DNA of 64,000 nucleotides from Nepenthes gracilis (Eukaryota; Streptophyta; Magnoliopsida; Caryophyllales; Nepenthaceae), in the NCBI GenBank assembly GCA_033239525.1, contig BSYO01000033.1:8423501-8487500 (forward strand), in the 5' to 3' direction. The notes below the pieces were generated by a model. It was not told the origin of the DNA. It made no database searches and worked only from the letters and a program-made list of their open reading frames with translations. Both the position numbers and the translations under genes were made by a program. Below are positions 22,564 to 35,942 of this stretch, one piece after another. The stretch's first letter is position 1. Every line of letters begins with the position of its first letter.

Positions 22564-23717
22564 TAACCACTGAACTTATTATCAATACATAAACAAATAA
22601 AAACTCCACACAATTTTACATAATCTTTTAGAAAAAATGTTCTTAATTCATTAACAAATTATAAAGTTTTACTTTAAATTTTATCAATTTTTTTTACTTG
22701 CATTGTATATGATTTGTATAAGAACTTACATATACTTATTTTAAAACATGAAATGTTAAATTATATGGTTTTCAAACATGTAGAATTGTTCTTAGCAAGT
22801 TAGTATAGAAACTTAGCAATTCATCTCTATAAGTAAACATACAGGGAAAATTTTCAGAAATTTTAATACATACAAATCATATATTTAGCAAATTTAAATA
22901 TATAGAATATTATATACAAATTTAAAGTATAGAAGAGTTATTTAATTTTAAATTCAACACATACATGTAAGAAAATTATAGAAAAATAACATCATATCCG
23001 CAATACATGAATTAAGAACATTGTTTTCATAAAAATTATAAAGAATACGAATGAAAGCTCATGCATGTGAGGTATCATTATCTTAGCTATAAAAAACATA
23101 TCATACATTAGTATTTAAAATAATAAATATTTAATAAAGTAAGAAACGATCAGCAATTAAGGACAGAAAAGTGTGAAATGTACTTGCTTTAACTCAAAAT
23201 TATCAAAATCTTACTTTTATTCACTTAAATCTAGCTTCTTTAGCTTATTCTCTCTTTCTCTATTTTCTACCCTTTTTCTTCTCTCTCCTCTCTCAAAATT
23301 TGACAAAAAATGATGAAAAAATCAGTTAAACATGATATTTATCATAGACTGGCACATGGGTGCAAGTCGGGTGGGTGTCAAGCCCACGACGAATCCCAGT
23401 GGCACACGAGCACTGTTTCGGGCGCATGTCATGCGTTAGTATTCTATCTCAAAATGCTTGAGTGTCTATTAGGCATGCATCAAGCATGAATACACTGGAA
23501 AATGCATTTGAGATCTAATCAAGCGTTAGTTAAGAGTGACTGCCCTACCTAAAACACGCATGGGTGTACATTGAGTGCCGATCAAACATCTTTTAATTGG
23601 ATATAACCTGATCCAAAATTAAATTTGATATAATTTTTCTCATTTTTGATATTAATTTTAATTATTTTATCTTAATTAATTATAATTTAATTTAAATTCA
23701 AAATTCCAACCTTATAG
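22564..23717 (-). repeat. Truncated minus-strand Tekay-like LTR
   Basis: Minus-strand reading starts TATAAGGTTGGAATTTTG (from an original TGTAAGG), followed by an AT-rich stretch, a GC-rich upstream block with TGCTTGAG-like words (23350-23580), a TATA-like word and a GA-rich leader (about 23235-23300). This is the 5' half of an LTR. Its 3' half is missing where it meets element 3 at 22564. Confidence 0.6.
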
Positions 23718-24780
23718 TGAATTTTCTTCTGATTGGGGATCATGTTTGATAGGATTTTATTCTCTACCATTAAAAACCATGATTTGATATCTTTGTAAGC
23801 TTCGAGCTCCTAGCTAGTTGGGCCTTTTGCCTCAACTATAAATTGAGATCTTTTTTTTTTTTTTAGATTGCATTCCAAAATACCTTATTTCCTACTTGAT
23901 TGTGTGATCACCTTTGGAAACATGTCTTTTTTGTAGTCATCGGTGGGTGTAGATGCTAAAATTGGTGGAGATCATTCAAGTTCTAAAGTCATGGGCCTGA
24001 GGATGTGTTTGAAATCTGTTTTGATTACCCTTTTTATTGAAAAAACTATACTAATTTTTCTTTTACGTATGTTATCAAAGTTAGGCCTATATGTTGTGGT
24101 GAGGTCCTCATCTCATTGATCCTTGTAGAGGTGATTGAGATAGATGTTACTGGCATGGGGATGATTTTTTCTTCATTCTCTTCTTTCTGTGGCACCTTTG
24201 ACACATCTCATGTCTGAGTACCTACAAAGTAGTACATTTTTTTTATTCGGGTCATTGTCTTGTGTTTTCTTCCCTTTCATCCGAGTTGTACTTTTTTTGT
24301 TTGAAGCTTATATATTGTGAAAGAATCTAATGAGTAAAACTATCGGAATGAGAACTCATATTCTTCATAAGGCTTCTCTATGGTTGTAATTCTTTGAACT
24401 ACTGCACTTGGGTGAAATGTTTGCTCGTACTTTCTGGCTTTGTTTATCTTTTCACCCATTTGATAGTCTGATAGTTCAGACTTTTGGCAATTTGGCACAT
24501 AATAATGAACCTAGAATTATAATATTCACAAAGTGATTGCACCAACATTTTGATTTAAATTGAATCGTTTTATCAAAATTAATGAAATAATAGAGCCGCT
24601 CACTACCAGCCTATTGTCTTAGGAAGCATCACATTAGATTATCATTATTGGTGCAACAAAATAGATGTGCTGCAGCGTCTTCTTATGTTTGCACGTGTCC
24701 CTGTCATTATAACAATGTGCCTCTATAAGCACGTCCAAATGATGTCGTTTTGGACTAAATGACCTTTTATTTAAACTTTG
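23718..24780. other. Spacer of element 2, no gene recognised
   Basis: Unassigned sequence between the nested LTR fragment and the antisense ORF of element 2. It would hold the upstream region of that ORF. A TATA-like word (ctataaattg, 23837-23846) is present, followed by a T run. No domain was found in any frame. Confidence 0.4.
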
Positions 24781-24789
24781 GTGCTCCTT

Positions 24790-25546
24790 TTTTTTTATCT
24801 CTTCATTTGTCATCTCTCAACCCAAGTTTGCTTGCTGTTTCTCCTCATTTTCCTTGGCTCCTTGAGTGGCTTCCATGGGCATTGCTAACATTTCGTCTAG
24901 CCTTATGATCAAGAAGGTTTGAGACATGTATGAAAAGTATAATAGCCTTATGATCAAGAAGGTTTGAGACATGTATGAAAAGTATAACATCCCTGTTGCT
25001 AATTTTTCCAAAGTTTTCTCATTATCTAAAAGAGCTTATTTTCGAGGGCATAACTTTATCACTATTAATAAGGTTCATTTGAAGGAGGGCCTCTGCATTT
25101 CTTTTGCTAGGTAGCTCTACGAAATATTAGAGGCCCTAAAGATTCCTATAATGCATTTCCGCTCTAACGCCATCAGGTATTTGGTCTCATTGTGCATTCT
25201 ATTTCATCATTGGGGGTTTCATTTAGCCACTAGGGTAATTAAAGTCGTCTTCTGGTTTAACCAAGAGGGCGATTGGATTTCATTCACCCCTAGGAAGAGG
25301 CCCAAAATAAGTAAAGGGAATCCAGATTTGGTAAAATATTAGAAGGATCAGTATTTTTTATTACGGTTCTTTTGACTGGTTCCTCTCCAATAAATGGAAA
25401 TTGACCAATTTTGCTTATACTAGTGAAGTTTTGGAGACTGAGACTTTCATGACCAAACCTTTGACCAATTTAATAGAGAAAAATGCCATTTCACTTCGAA
25501 AAACTAGTAATTTTTTTACTCAAGTGGCACTTGATAATGTCAATTG
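24790..25546 (+). pseudogene. Antisense extra ORF of element 2, part A (Transposase_28-like)
   Basis: Plus-strand frames read KYNIPVANFSKVFSL, INKVHLKEGLCISFAR, LYEILEALKIPIMHFRSNAI, RYLVSLCILFHHWG and NQEGDWISFTPRKRP. This order matches the PF04195-type domain ('putative gypsy type transposon') that occurs as an extra ORF, often antisense, in Tat elements. It is opposite to gag-pol of its own element and lies between integrase and the 3' LTR. It contains a 45-bp tandem duplication and several stops, and is cut at 25546 by a solo LTR. The function of this protein family is unknown. Confidence 0.7.
24901..24990. repeat. 45-bp tandem duplication in the antisense ORF
   Basis: ccttatgatcaagaaggttt and the following bases occur twice with a period of 45 bp and no differences seen. 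Fifteen codons are added, keeping the frame. The identity of the copies in otherwise decayed sequence suggests a fairly recent event. Confidence 0.92.
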
Positions 25547-27724
25547 TGTAAGGCTCGAGTCTAAATATTATCATAATCTTAATTAATTAAATTAATATGA
25601 TTAAAAGTGATGTCAAAGGATAAATAAAATTGGACCAAAAGTCAGATTTAGGCCTAGTCATATTGAGTTGAGGGATGTCTGATCGGCGCCTGACATGTAA
25701 CAATGTGTGGAAAGTAGATTACTCGGTGCTAGTGGTATTCTAGATCAATGCTTGAACATGTGCTGGAAGAATATATGCACTTGATGCACATCCAAGGAAT
25801 GCTTGAATGTGTTGTGGCAGGAGGTCTACGCTTGAGGTACACCCGAGGTGGCACTTGTGCATCATAGTGTTAAGGCATGGCCCAGATATATACCCGACCA
25901 ACGCTTGAGTGCCACTCAGTATATGTATGGGAACCTGACCGATTGTTTGTCATTTTTCCTCAGAATTTTTGAGAGAGGAGAGAGAGGGAGATGAAGAGAA
26001 GAGAAAGAAGGAGAAAGGAAGCCTTAGAAGCTCAAATTAAGTGGATTCAAGTTAGAATTTGGTGAGAATTAAGTTAAGGAAAGTGTATTCTAAACCTTTC
26101 TTCTATTATTGCAAATCTTTTCCTTATTCTTTGGGCATTTTTTGCTAAAAATTTTCATACATAACATGAATTTGAAATTATGATATTTATATTTAGCATG
26201 CATGTAAAATTTTCTCCATTTTGTAGGAAAAACACATGCAATTTATGTCTAAACTTATGAATATTTTCTCACTTAGCTAATTTCTGAAATTACTCTACAT
26301 ACATGTGATAAATTCACGATTTAATGATTTTATATATAATAAATTTCATATCTCATGCTATAATATGTTTTGAAATTTATATATACATATTTATATGTCT
26401 TGAATTTCAATAAATAGCTCGCATGATAAGATAAAATTGCTAAAATAATTTTAAGATGCTAATTTCTACATTCCTTGTTGAATTTCTATCATGGCTATGT
26501 TCTAACAAAAAGTTTAAGTATGAATGGACATAATTTTGAAAAAAAAAAATTTATTGTAAGCTAACAATTATGATAATTTTTTCCATAATTGAGAAAATTA
26601 ATAATGAAGAAAAGTAAAAAGTTTTCCTAAGTATATATATTGGACCATTATTATCATTTAATTGGTAGAATATTATAACATGTTTTAGTATAATATAACG
26701 GTATATCAAAGTTCAAACCTGTCATCCGTAGATAAAAGCGGTGTTTGGTACCTTATACAGGGTTATATATATGATGACCTACTTAGAGGTCGTGAATAAT
26801 AGCGTAGAGCTTTTGATTTTGTGAAAATAAATATAATTTAATTTTTAATTGTCAACTCGTTTAGTCAATAAGACTTACTAGCTATTGATCCCTAAGAAAA
26901 TCAGATTTCAATATGTTTTGATGATAAGAAATGAATAAGACAATGATAAAGAATTCTTGAAATATTAATCTAAATTTTCTGCATAAGTATTATAGCTTCC
27001 AATATGTTTTCATATCATTGTATCAGACTATGATTGATTATTCCCTTTGATAGCTTCCAATATGTTTAAATGTGAATTATACATGATCATTTGTTGAATT
27101 ATATGCATTAATGAGTTTTTGATTCATTTCTTATTTTTGTTTACTAACCCCTTCAGATGAGAGAATCTGATACTTAAAAACGAGCAGCATTGGGAAAGAA
27201 ACTGTTCAAGGAGATTAGTTTATAGTTTTAAATGCTAAATCTGACATTGTATTTTAGACAGTAGATAACATGTTTAATGATATATTTTAGTTTGAATTCA
27301 GTTTTGGGACAGCTGTAGTTGATCCTTTAAGCTATTCAGATTATGTTTATGTATGTGAGATACGAGTTCTCGAATGTAGTCATGTTCTATATAGTTGGAG
27401 ATATTGGGTTGTCGGTTCGTCTAATGGATGGATTAGCTGTTATGAAAATATGTGTATGATTTATTTTTTAGCAGATTGTAGACTCTGATTATGATATGAG
27501 TTAGACAAACTCCTTACGTAAGGTCCGATATGTCTTTTATGGGTCGGTATTTGAGCCATATGATTATGTGACATATTTTGAATCTTGTGTATGGTTTATA
27601 ATAATTTATTTTGGTCGATTGAGGTATTAACGTGGAGTTAATGTCCGATGTTAATTAGATGGCTAATTCGTCAATTAATAACTTGATAATTGATGATGAG
27701 TGGATCGAAATTTGGGATATGACA
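25547..27724 (+). mobile_element. Solo LTR (Tekay-like) nested in the antisense ORF of element 2
   Basis: Starts TGTAAGGCTCGAG and ends ...TTTGGGATATGACA. The flanks are AATTG (25542-25546) and GACTG (27725-27729), an imperfect target duplication. Removing 2178 bp plus one duplication lets the antisense ORF read on in the same frame, which supports these ends. A CGCTTGAG-rich upstream block (25690-25915), GA-rich leader (25970-26025) and AT-rich body are visible. There is no internal coding part. Confidence 0.78.
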
Positions 27725-28027
27725 GACTGGGAGATTAGTGCAGGTGGACAGGCTGTTGCCGATATGCCTTTCTGTAGACCTAAGAGAAAACCAAGAGAGC
27801 TTTTTATTCAAAACTCTCTTAAGAGTAGCGACCAAGGAGGTAGGTTCTCTTGCTCTTGATTCATCCTTTCCATCTTCTTCTTCCGATTTTGAAAGGCCGG
27901 TTTATGAGGCTTATGGTGAGATGATCACATTGGAGATCGGTGAATCATCGTAGAGCCCAAACCCAATTCGTTCTTCACCAGGCCACCTAGTTTTTTAGGA
28001 GGCACCAAAATTTGTTTAGGGTGATGA
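27725..28027 (+). pseudogene. Antisense extra ORF of element 2, part B
   Basis: Continues part A in frame after the solo LTR (WEISAGGQAVADMPFCRPKR), then shifts frame near 27835 to a serine-rich acidic stretch (DSSFPSSSSDFERPVYEAYG). It is cut at 28027 by element 4. Confidence 0.6.
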
Positions 28028-31000
28028 TGTCATAGATCACCTTCTTTTCACTTAAGGTCTGCGAATACTTAAATATAATGATACACCGTATTGAATACAA
28101 GTATAGATAACATATCCCAATTATCCACAGGATCTATATGATTTCCACATCATTAGTGGCTCCCACACTATACAAATAAAATATAGTGTCAAACTCTTCA
28201 AAGATATTTACTAAGAATCAAATTCATTACCATAAAATCTTACGAAAGTATAAATAATGACCATAATAACAAATTATGGAAGCATAACAAATGAGTAATA
28301 CCAAAGTCATATTCATTTCATTACAAGATCAATTACATGGTTTCATATATCCAATACATTTTCATCAGAATACATTAATATACAAACCTAAACCACTCTT
28401 GTTTTATTCCTGCTCATCGGGTACCAACTCATGATCGTCATCTGAAGGGTTAGAAAAATTGTAAAAGAGTAAGCTAAATACTCAATAAAGTACATATAAA
28501 TAAAAATATGCATATTTATACTTAAAATAAATATGAGAATTAGAGGAATAGAAATCATATGAAACATGTATGAACTTTTGCCTTCTTGAACTTTTTCTTT
28601 TCTAATTATTAACTATCATGTGTTTTTATATTATCTGTCTTTAGGGACTAGGACAAGTAGATCTTACTATTTAACGGAGCAATCAATTGAGGAAAGATTG
28701 TGTATATTTCTACACAATCTAAGTTCAGACCTTCCTATTTATTATCTAAAGGTGGGCGGTATATTTTTATTTCAGTATACGAGGCCATAACTTATGCTAA
28801 CAAAAGTTTCCCCACAACAAGGGGCAGTCCTCGAGTTTCTAATATATTATCATACAGTATGATAGGGAATATCACTAGTTAAAAATGATTTCTTAGTCCA
28901 ATTTCTTAACTTATTTTTCAAAACATCATATGGAAGCTTTTATCTTATTCTTAATACTTTTTCCTTAATTTTCTCCACTCCAAAAGAAAATACTTTTCAT
29001 TCTTGGAACTTGCAAAGCTTCCATATAAACTTCCATAATATCAAAATATACAATCATAAAATGCAATAATTAGTAACAAATCATAAATCGTAACAGAAAT
29101 TAATACATTGTCCGGTTTAATAGTTTTAACTTTAAACTTTTACATATGTTAAAATTTAGATTTAACATATGATACATTCGACTGATTTGATTGTCAGTTT
29201 GGTTGTTGATTTGGGGATAGCTTCGGTTTATTTCTTCAATCCAATTTTAACACAATTGCTCAAGGACTCAGCTATCGATTCATAGCTAATTTAATGGACG
29301 ATTTAAGGGTTGGTCAATATTGATTTTTACTGTTAATTTTTATCATTTATAAACCGGCTTGATGAACCTATTCAATGGTTCAAGGCATATCCATTAGCTG
29401 AAAATTTTAGCTAGTTGGCTAGTTCATCTTACTAGTTTGAGGCCTGGTTTGGGGGCTGATTTGAGGTATGTTTTTATCGGTTGATACTTTAACATTACCT
29501 TATAATATCTTGGTTAATTTGGTTGTTGGTTTAATTTGTTTGGAGACCAAAACTGGACCGGTTTAGTAGCCATAATTTCATCATCAACATGGATACTGTC
29601 AACCAGTTGGCAGTATTTAGGGGCCCGATTCAATAGCCAATTCAAAGGGTTTTGGGCGGCCAGTTCACTGGTGGATAGGTTTGCCTCAATATATGATACT
29701 TTGGCCAGGCCAGTTGCCGGTTCAGTTGGTTTGGGTCTGATTCGGTCAATTTTTTTTCAAGCTGTCACATTCAGCATCAGCAGGGATGCAAATGGCTAGT
29801 TTTACTTTTGTTGATTTATGGCCAAATTGAGGCTGATTTATGACCGATTTAAAGAATTTTCTTACAACTAAGAGACTCAATTTTTTGAATTTTTTTGGTT
29901 TATGGCTGGTTCAAGTTGATATTCCAGCTGGTTAAGGTCAAAGTTATAGCTACAAATTTAGCATCAGCAATTACGAATGCAGCCAATTTTTGCCTCTATT
30001 TTGGTAACCGATTCATGATTGGTTCAGGGCTAATTTTTATAAGGTGACACTTTAGCATCATCACAAGGTACTTAAATCAATATGGTTGCTGGTTCAGTTA
30101 GTTTGGGGCCCAATTCATAGGCTATAATTTCTAAAATCAGCATGATTGCTGAGGTCTGTCCAATTGTTGAAGTGATCCCCAGTTTAGCCCATTTTCATGA
30201 GCTAAATTTTCATAGCATCAATAAGGGGCTTAGCTCATTGGTCACCAAATTTGAGCCGGTTTGGGGGCTATTTAGTAGCCGGTTTAGCCAATTTACAGTA
30301 GCTGGTTAGCTACTGATTTTGGCTTCAGTAATTCAGCTGAGTACATCTCATGCTAAAATGATAATATGACTAAAAATATTAGGCAATTTAAGTATTAGAA
30401 CAATAATACTTAAGAAAATTAACAATAAATAGTAACAATTGAAGAAAGAAATTTGAATACACTTGCCAAATATTTAGCTGAATTTCCTTTCTCCTTTCTC
30501 TTTCTCCCTTTGGTTATCTCTCAGTTTTTCCTTCTATTTCTTTTATTTTTCCTTCTTTTTCCTTCGGTTTCCCTCTTATTTCTTCCACTCTTTTTCACAT
30601 GCCTCTTATACAATTTAGAGGTTTGAAGCTGATTCATCAGCACCACCCAAAGCCTTCTTCCTAATTCAACCAGGTGTCCTTAATTAGCTTGATGACTCAT
30701 GCTAATATTTGCCGGTTTGGTTTCTTAAAATTTTGCCTAGTAGAAAGCTATTATTGGTTGCTGAATTCTTGGTGATACAGGCTATCTATAATTGTTGAGG
30801 TTTGATGCTCCTTTGCTAAAGTTTTGGAGCCACTGCCATGGAGAGCTGTTACCTAGTTATTGAAGTAAGCAGTTGTGAGCTACTTTACATTTCTCCAAAA
30901 TTTGGCTAAGTGTTGTGAAGCTACTGCCTGAGTTGTGCCTTGGCTGATGGCATCCAATTCTTGCTATTGTCGTGTGATGTTGGAGCAGAAAAATCAGCCG

Positions 31001-31270
31001 TGTGATGTTGAAGCAAAAAATTAGATTTTGAGTTATCTCCCAACCAAACATTTATGTGTCATTGCTATTCGAGCACTTCCTCATCAGCTGGATTTTAATT
31101 CAATTTCTAATCGGATCAAATTTTGGTGGTTGAATTGTCTTCTTACCCTTTGAAATTTATTCGATTGTCATTCGGATCCATTAATTATACTTATACCGGT
31201 CCATTGATTTAATTTGCATTGTTACTACATCCTGAGACGAATATTAGTGTAATTAAATTATATCTTTACA
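28028..31270 (-). repeat. 3' LTR of element 4
   Basis: 3243 bp, TGTCATAGAT at the left and ...ATATCTTTACA at the right (minus-strand start TGTAAAGATATAATT), next to the polypurine tract. Much of 29160-30340 is built of repeated GGTTNR-type words (ccggttcag, tggttca). Confidence 0.92.
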
Positions 31271-31285
31271 ATCCTATCCTCCTTA
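31271..31285 (-). other. Polypurine tract of element 4
   Basis: Minus-strand TAAGGAGGATAGGAT directly before the LTR start TGTAAAG. Confidence 0.8.
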
Positions 31286-31329
31286 TAAAAATTTTGTTCT
31301 CGAAATTTAAGAAATTTACATACCTCAGT

Positions 31330-32480
31330 AGAACAAGTGAGGGTACTTATTGCAAATTTCCACCTCCCATTCCCATGTGGTTTCCTCGTGAGAGTAATTA
31401 CGCCATAGGACCTTGACTAAGTGAATAGTCTCGGTATGGAGCACTTGGTCTCTTTGTCTCAGGATTTACATGGGTTCCTCTACATATGACAAGTCTTCTT
31501 TGATTGTCAAAGGTGCATAATCAATGACATAGGTTGGATCATGCACATATCTTCGAAGTATCAATACATGAAACATGTAGTGCACTTTTGATAAATTTGG
31601 CGGCATCGCTAATCAGTAAGTGACTTCTCGAACATTCTCTAAGATTTCAAAGGGACCGATAAGCCTCGATTTTAATTTTTGCATTATTCTAAATCTGGTT
31701 GTCCACTTTGTTGGTGAAATGTTCAAGAAAACATAATCACCCACAAAAAAATGTAGATCCGATCTCCTTTGATTTGTATAACTCTTTTATCAACTTTGAG
31801 CCATTTTAATTTCTCATGGACCATACTAATCTTCTCAGATGTTTCTTGGATAACCTTTGAACATTGTAGCCGTAGTCTCCAGTTTCCTCCCAATGAATTG
31901 GAGATCGGTACTTCCTTCCATATAAATCTTCAAACGGTGGCATCCTAATATTTATTTGGTAACAGTTGTTATAAGCAAATTTTGCAAAAGCCAAATGATC
32001 GTCCTTAATTACCTTTCATTTCTAGCACTGCAACTCTGAGCATATTATCCAAGATTTGAATAGTGAGTTATGATTGTCCATTTGTTTGTGAATGATTGGC
32101 CGTACTAAATTTCATATTTGTACCCAATTCTCGATGTAAACTCTTCCAAAATTTTGAGATGAATCTTGGATTTCGATCAAACGCAATTAATGCAGGCACT
32201 CCATGAAGTGTGACAATTTTATTGATGTATAGTTGTGCCAATTGGTCTCGGGAGTATGTCGTCCGAATTGCAAAGAAATGTGCTAATTTTGTTAGTCGAT
32301 CAATAATGACCCAGATAGCATCATGATTCCTTGAGATCCTAGGCAAGCCCATCACGAAATCCATCATGATATCCTCCCATTTCCAACTAGGAATGGATAG
32401 CAGTTGTAATTAGCTTGATGGATTCTTCTGCTCGACCTTTAATTGATGGCAGACAAGACATCTTCCCACAAATGCCATAG
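31330..32480 (-). pseudogene. Integrase with C-terminal chromodomain, element 4
   Basis: The minus-strand core reads MDFVMGLPRISRNHDAIWVI, then RLTKLAHFFAIRTTYSRDQL and LIAFDRNPRFISKFWKSLHR; both catalytic Asp positions are visible. In the third motif, NHSQTNGQS is followed by a stop codon where the catalytic Glu of GQSE should be (about 32060-32075). Further on, AFAKFAYNNCYQINIRMPPF and YGRKYRSPIHWEE follow (31806-31994). Near 31350-31400 VLWRNYSHEETTWEWE is a chromodomain, the mark of chromoviruses. The chromodomain normally directs insertion to particular chromatin. Confidence 0.85.
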
Positions 32481-32679
32481 TCACCTTTCTCATGTTTCTC
32501 CACCAAAATGTCTTTCTCAAATCCTAGTGCATGTTGTTGATTCTAAAATGAATAGTATACTTGAAGCGATGAGCTTCTTTCATAATATCTTCTTTTAGCT
32601 CCTTATTATCAGATACACATAATTTGTCTTGAAATCTCAGGATTCCATCAGTGCGAATATTAAAATTAGCTTTGGAGTC

Positions 32680-33330
32680 TTAATTTAAATTCCTAATAAT
32701 ATTCATTAGAAATACATCGTTCACTTGTTCCTCCTTCTTCAGTATTTCTGGTTGAAATTGGAGATATACTAATATCATCCAGTTACCCTTAACATATCGT
32801 TGGATATTACATTGTTTCATACTCCCCATCATTTCCATTTCTTTAATTTGTAACCTCGCCATGAAGCTCATTCGACGACTCAAGACATCTGCTACGACGT
32901 TAGCTTTTCCGATTTGATACTGAATCTTGTAGTGATAATCCTTTAGAAGATCGATCCATCTTCTCTTCCTCATGTTTAGCTCTTTTTAAAAAAAATAAAT
33001 ATTTGAGACTCTTGTGGTTTGAGTACACTAAGAATTTCTCCCCATTTAAATAGTGTCGACAAATCATTAATGCAAATACCACAACAGCTAATTCTAGATC
33101 ATGGGTCGGATAGTTCTTTTAGTAAATTTTCAATTGTCTGGACCTACAAGTGGCAACCTTTCCGTGCTGCATTAAGACACATCCTAATTCGGTCTTGGAT
33201 GCATCCTAGTAAATCACAAATCCTCTAGAACCTTCAGGAATGGTTAAAATTGGAGTGGTCGGTAGTCGATCCTTTAATTCCTGAAAACTCTTTTCACATT
33301 CCTGCATCCATTTAAATCTGGCTTCCTTTT
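32680..33330 (-). pseudogene. RNase H domain of element 4
   Basis: Minus-strand frames read [37 protein letters not shown] and [20 protein letters not shown], then [11 protein letters not shown], the standard RNase H ending of chromoviruses. The usual TDH motif reads SNH here. A frameshift near 32980 separates the two halves. Confidence 0.8.
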
Positions 33331-34230
33331 TCGTCAATTGGGTCAAAGGCATAGCAATTTTGAAAACGTTTTTCACGAATCATCGATAATAATCGACCAT
33401 GCCTAGGAAGCTTCGAACTTCGTCCACTGTCGTTTGTCTACTCCAGCTAGTAATGGATTTAACCTTCTTTGGATCAACCAAAATTCTTCCATTTGAGATC
33501 ACATGACCCAAAAATACTTCTTCAAGGTAGAATTCTTATTTCTTCAATTTTGTGAATAAATTGTTCTGCCGTAAAGTTTGGAGCACTGTTCTCAAATGCA
33601 CATCATGTTCTTCATAACTCTTGGAATAGATTAAGATATCATCGATAAATATGACTATAAATTTGTCCAAATAAGGCAAGATTATCCTATTCATAAGATC
33701 CATGCAAGCTGTAAGACCTTTAGTTTGTCTGAATTGTATAATTAGGAATTCATAATGGCCATACCTTGTTCGGAAGAAGTGTTAGGCACATCTTCCTGCT
33801 TAAGTCACAATTGATGATATCCTGATTGAAGATCAATCTTTGAAAATGCTCGGGTTCCTTGCAGCTGATCAATAGGTTATCAATGCGTGACAATAGATAT
33901 TTGTTCTTAATTGTGATTTTGTTTAATTCACGATAATCATTGCATAATCTTAAGGTCTCGTCATTCTTCTTTACAAATAACACCAATGTGACCCAAGGAG
34001 ACACACTTGGTCTAAAAATCCCTTATCCAACAGTTCTTCTTTAACTCCTTTAGCTCAAAAGGTGCCATCCTGTATGGTGCCTTCGAAATTGAGCTTGATC
34101 TTGGTTTAAGCTTGATTTCAAATTCTATTTTCCGATGTTGTGATAAGCCAGATAATTCTTCTTGAAATATATCTTCAAATTCAAAGATCACTAGTATATC
34201 TTTGATCGGCATGCTATGACTTTCAGTAAT
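33330..34230 (-). pseudogene. Reverse transcriptase of element 4
   Basis: Frames include FEDIFQEELSGLSQHRKIEF and PYRMAPFELKELKK (34012-34212), LFVKKNDETLRLCNDYRELN and KITIKNKYLLSRIDNLL (33750-34004), and the catalytic block FIDDILIYS (about 33626-33655) with both aspartates intact. A frameshift lies near 34008. Confidence 0.88.
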
Positions 34231-34349
34231 ACTAGTGTAAGCTAGATAATCCTAACATCCACTTTGGGTCAAATGCCGAGCATGCAGAGCAGAAATCAAA
34301 ATGAGCATCTCCTTTTGTTTGATCCCTCCTTGAATGTAAAATGGTTTAC

Positions 34350-34700
34350 ATCCTAAAATAGTAAAATAAACCCGTTTATGGAATAATCTATAATGGCGTG
34401 ATGATTTGCTAGCCAGTCCATACCCAATATTATGTCAAAATCACACATGTCCAATAAAATGAAGTCTACCACCATTTGCAACCCATTGATCGTCACTACG
34501 CATTTTAGGTACATAATATTGGTATTGACTAATGATCCCGTAGGCGTTAACACTATCAAGAAAAAGTCTAAAACTTTTGGAAATGATATAAGATGGAATA
34601 CAAATTTTGGAGACACAAATAAATGAGTGGATCCCGAATCAAACAACGCATGGGCTGAAACATCACAAATAATAAAAATACCTTTTACCACGTTTGGGGA
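34350..34700 (-). pseudogene. Aspartic protease of element 4
   Basis: An open 112-codon piece (34353-34691) with the intact active site ALFDSGSTHLFVSP and the later ILGMDWLANHHAIIDY block. This is the best preserved domain of the element. It would process the Gag-Pol polyprotein. Confidence 0.85.
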
Positions 34701-34779
34701 TACTTCTACTTCCTATATGGTCACTGCGAATGCTTTGCTTGGGATAGTGGGCTTCTTCGCCTCGGTCCTCTTTGGGAGA

Positions 34780-35745
34780 AGACAATTCTTTATGATGTGG
34801 CCTACCTGACCACAGTTAAAATAGACTTCCAATAATTTAAAGTATGGCTTGTCTCCATGTAATTTCCCACAATGAGGACATGGAGTTGCCATTGCTCATT
34901 GGCCGATGTTGTCTGTTTACCCCTCCTCTCTTGCTCCGCTACTTCACTCTTTTTGGCGGCATTCCTGAACCCGAACTAGAATTTGCACCTACACTGCCAC
35001 GGTGAGATAATTTCTTTTTGAAAAATTCATCCTTTTCAAATGTTAGAACTTGATCCAACACCTTCCCATAAGTTTGCAACTTCAAGGTTGATAGTTGCTT
35101 TTTGATATTGTTCTGCAAACTTACCCAAAAAAAATATTGTTTTGCAATCATTGTTGAAATTTCTTTACTTTCCTTATCTCCTCCTCTACCATAAAAGAAG
35201 TATAATGAGGTAGTTCAGTAAATTTTGTATCATATTCTGCTACCATATGATTTTCTTATCTTAAGAGCATAAACTCCTCCTCTTGCTGCTCCCAGAGACT
35301 GGAGGGAAAAGTATTTTTTCAGAAAAGTTTTTTCAAATATGCCCCAAGTAATTTCATTTTCGGGCATCCCTAGGATTCTTTTCTTTATTGCCCACTAATG
35401 ATCAGCTTCGCTTTCCAGTCAATATGAAGCAAATAAAACTTTATCATTCTCAGGACATTGTATAATTGAGAACACCTCTTTAAGTCTTTGTATCTAGGTT
35501 TCTACTTTAAATAGATCCGGCTCACCTAGAAACTCGGGTACACGTTTATTCGTAAAACGATCATAAGTTGACGTTCTAGGATTTATGATGAGCGCTGGAG
35601 TTGGTGCAGGAATAGTAGCTAAGTTGCACTGCCCCATTGACTCCATATAATTTGCCATCCTCTCTAGTAGATTTGAATATTCTGGCTTCTCAATCCGACA
35701 TCTACCAGCATCGGCTCGGGTACGTCTTCATCTGTTTGCCATTTC
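34780..35745 (-). pseudogene. Gag of element 4
   Basis: The zinc knuckle region reads CPHCGKLHGDKPYFKLLEVY, then FNCGQVGHIIK (about 34795-34882). The first Cys of the main CX2C has become Tyr. Upstream, KQLSTLKLQTYGKVLDQVLT and FEKDEFFKKKL (34939-35151) match chromovirus Gag. The rest to 35745 is frame-broken. Confidence 0.8.
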
Positions 35746-35929
35746 TATAATCCTATTAGTACAAATTTGAAAATTCAGATTAGGTCAAAATATACTAACA
35801 ACTACTTATTCTAAGGCCACCACTGGAATTGAGAACCAATTTTCTAGTTATAACTAACTAGTTCAGTCTTAAGTAGCCAACCTACTCTATGCTTCCACAT
35901 AAGATTAATAAATCTTAAAGCATCTCTTT

Positions 35930-35942
35930 CTCTTATATCACC
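35930..35942 (-). other. Primer binding site of element 4 (initiator tRNA-Met type)
   Basis: Minus-strand GGTGATATAAGAG directly after the 5' LTR is a decayed TGGTATCAGAG, comparable to that of element 3. Confidence 0.6.

Noticed and set aside
11526..23717. A single minus-strand element with flanks gcgga and gtgaa as a decayed target duplication
   Set aside because: The two end LTRs differ too much at their starts to be a pair, and two transitions are needed to equate the flanks.
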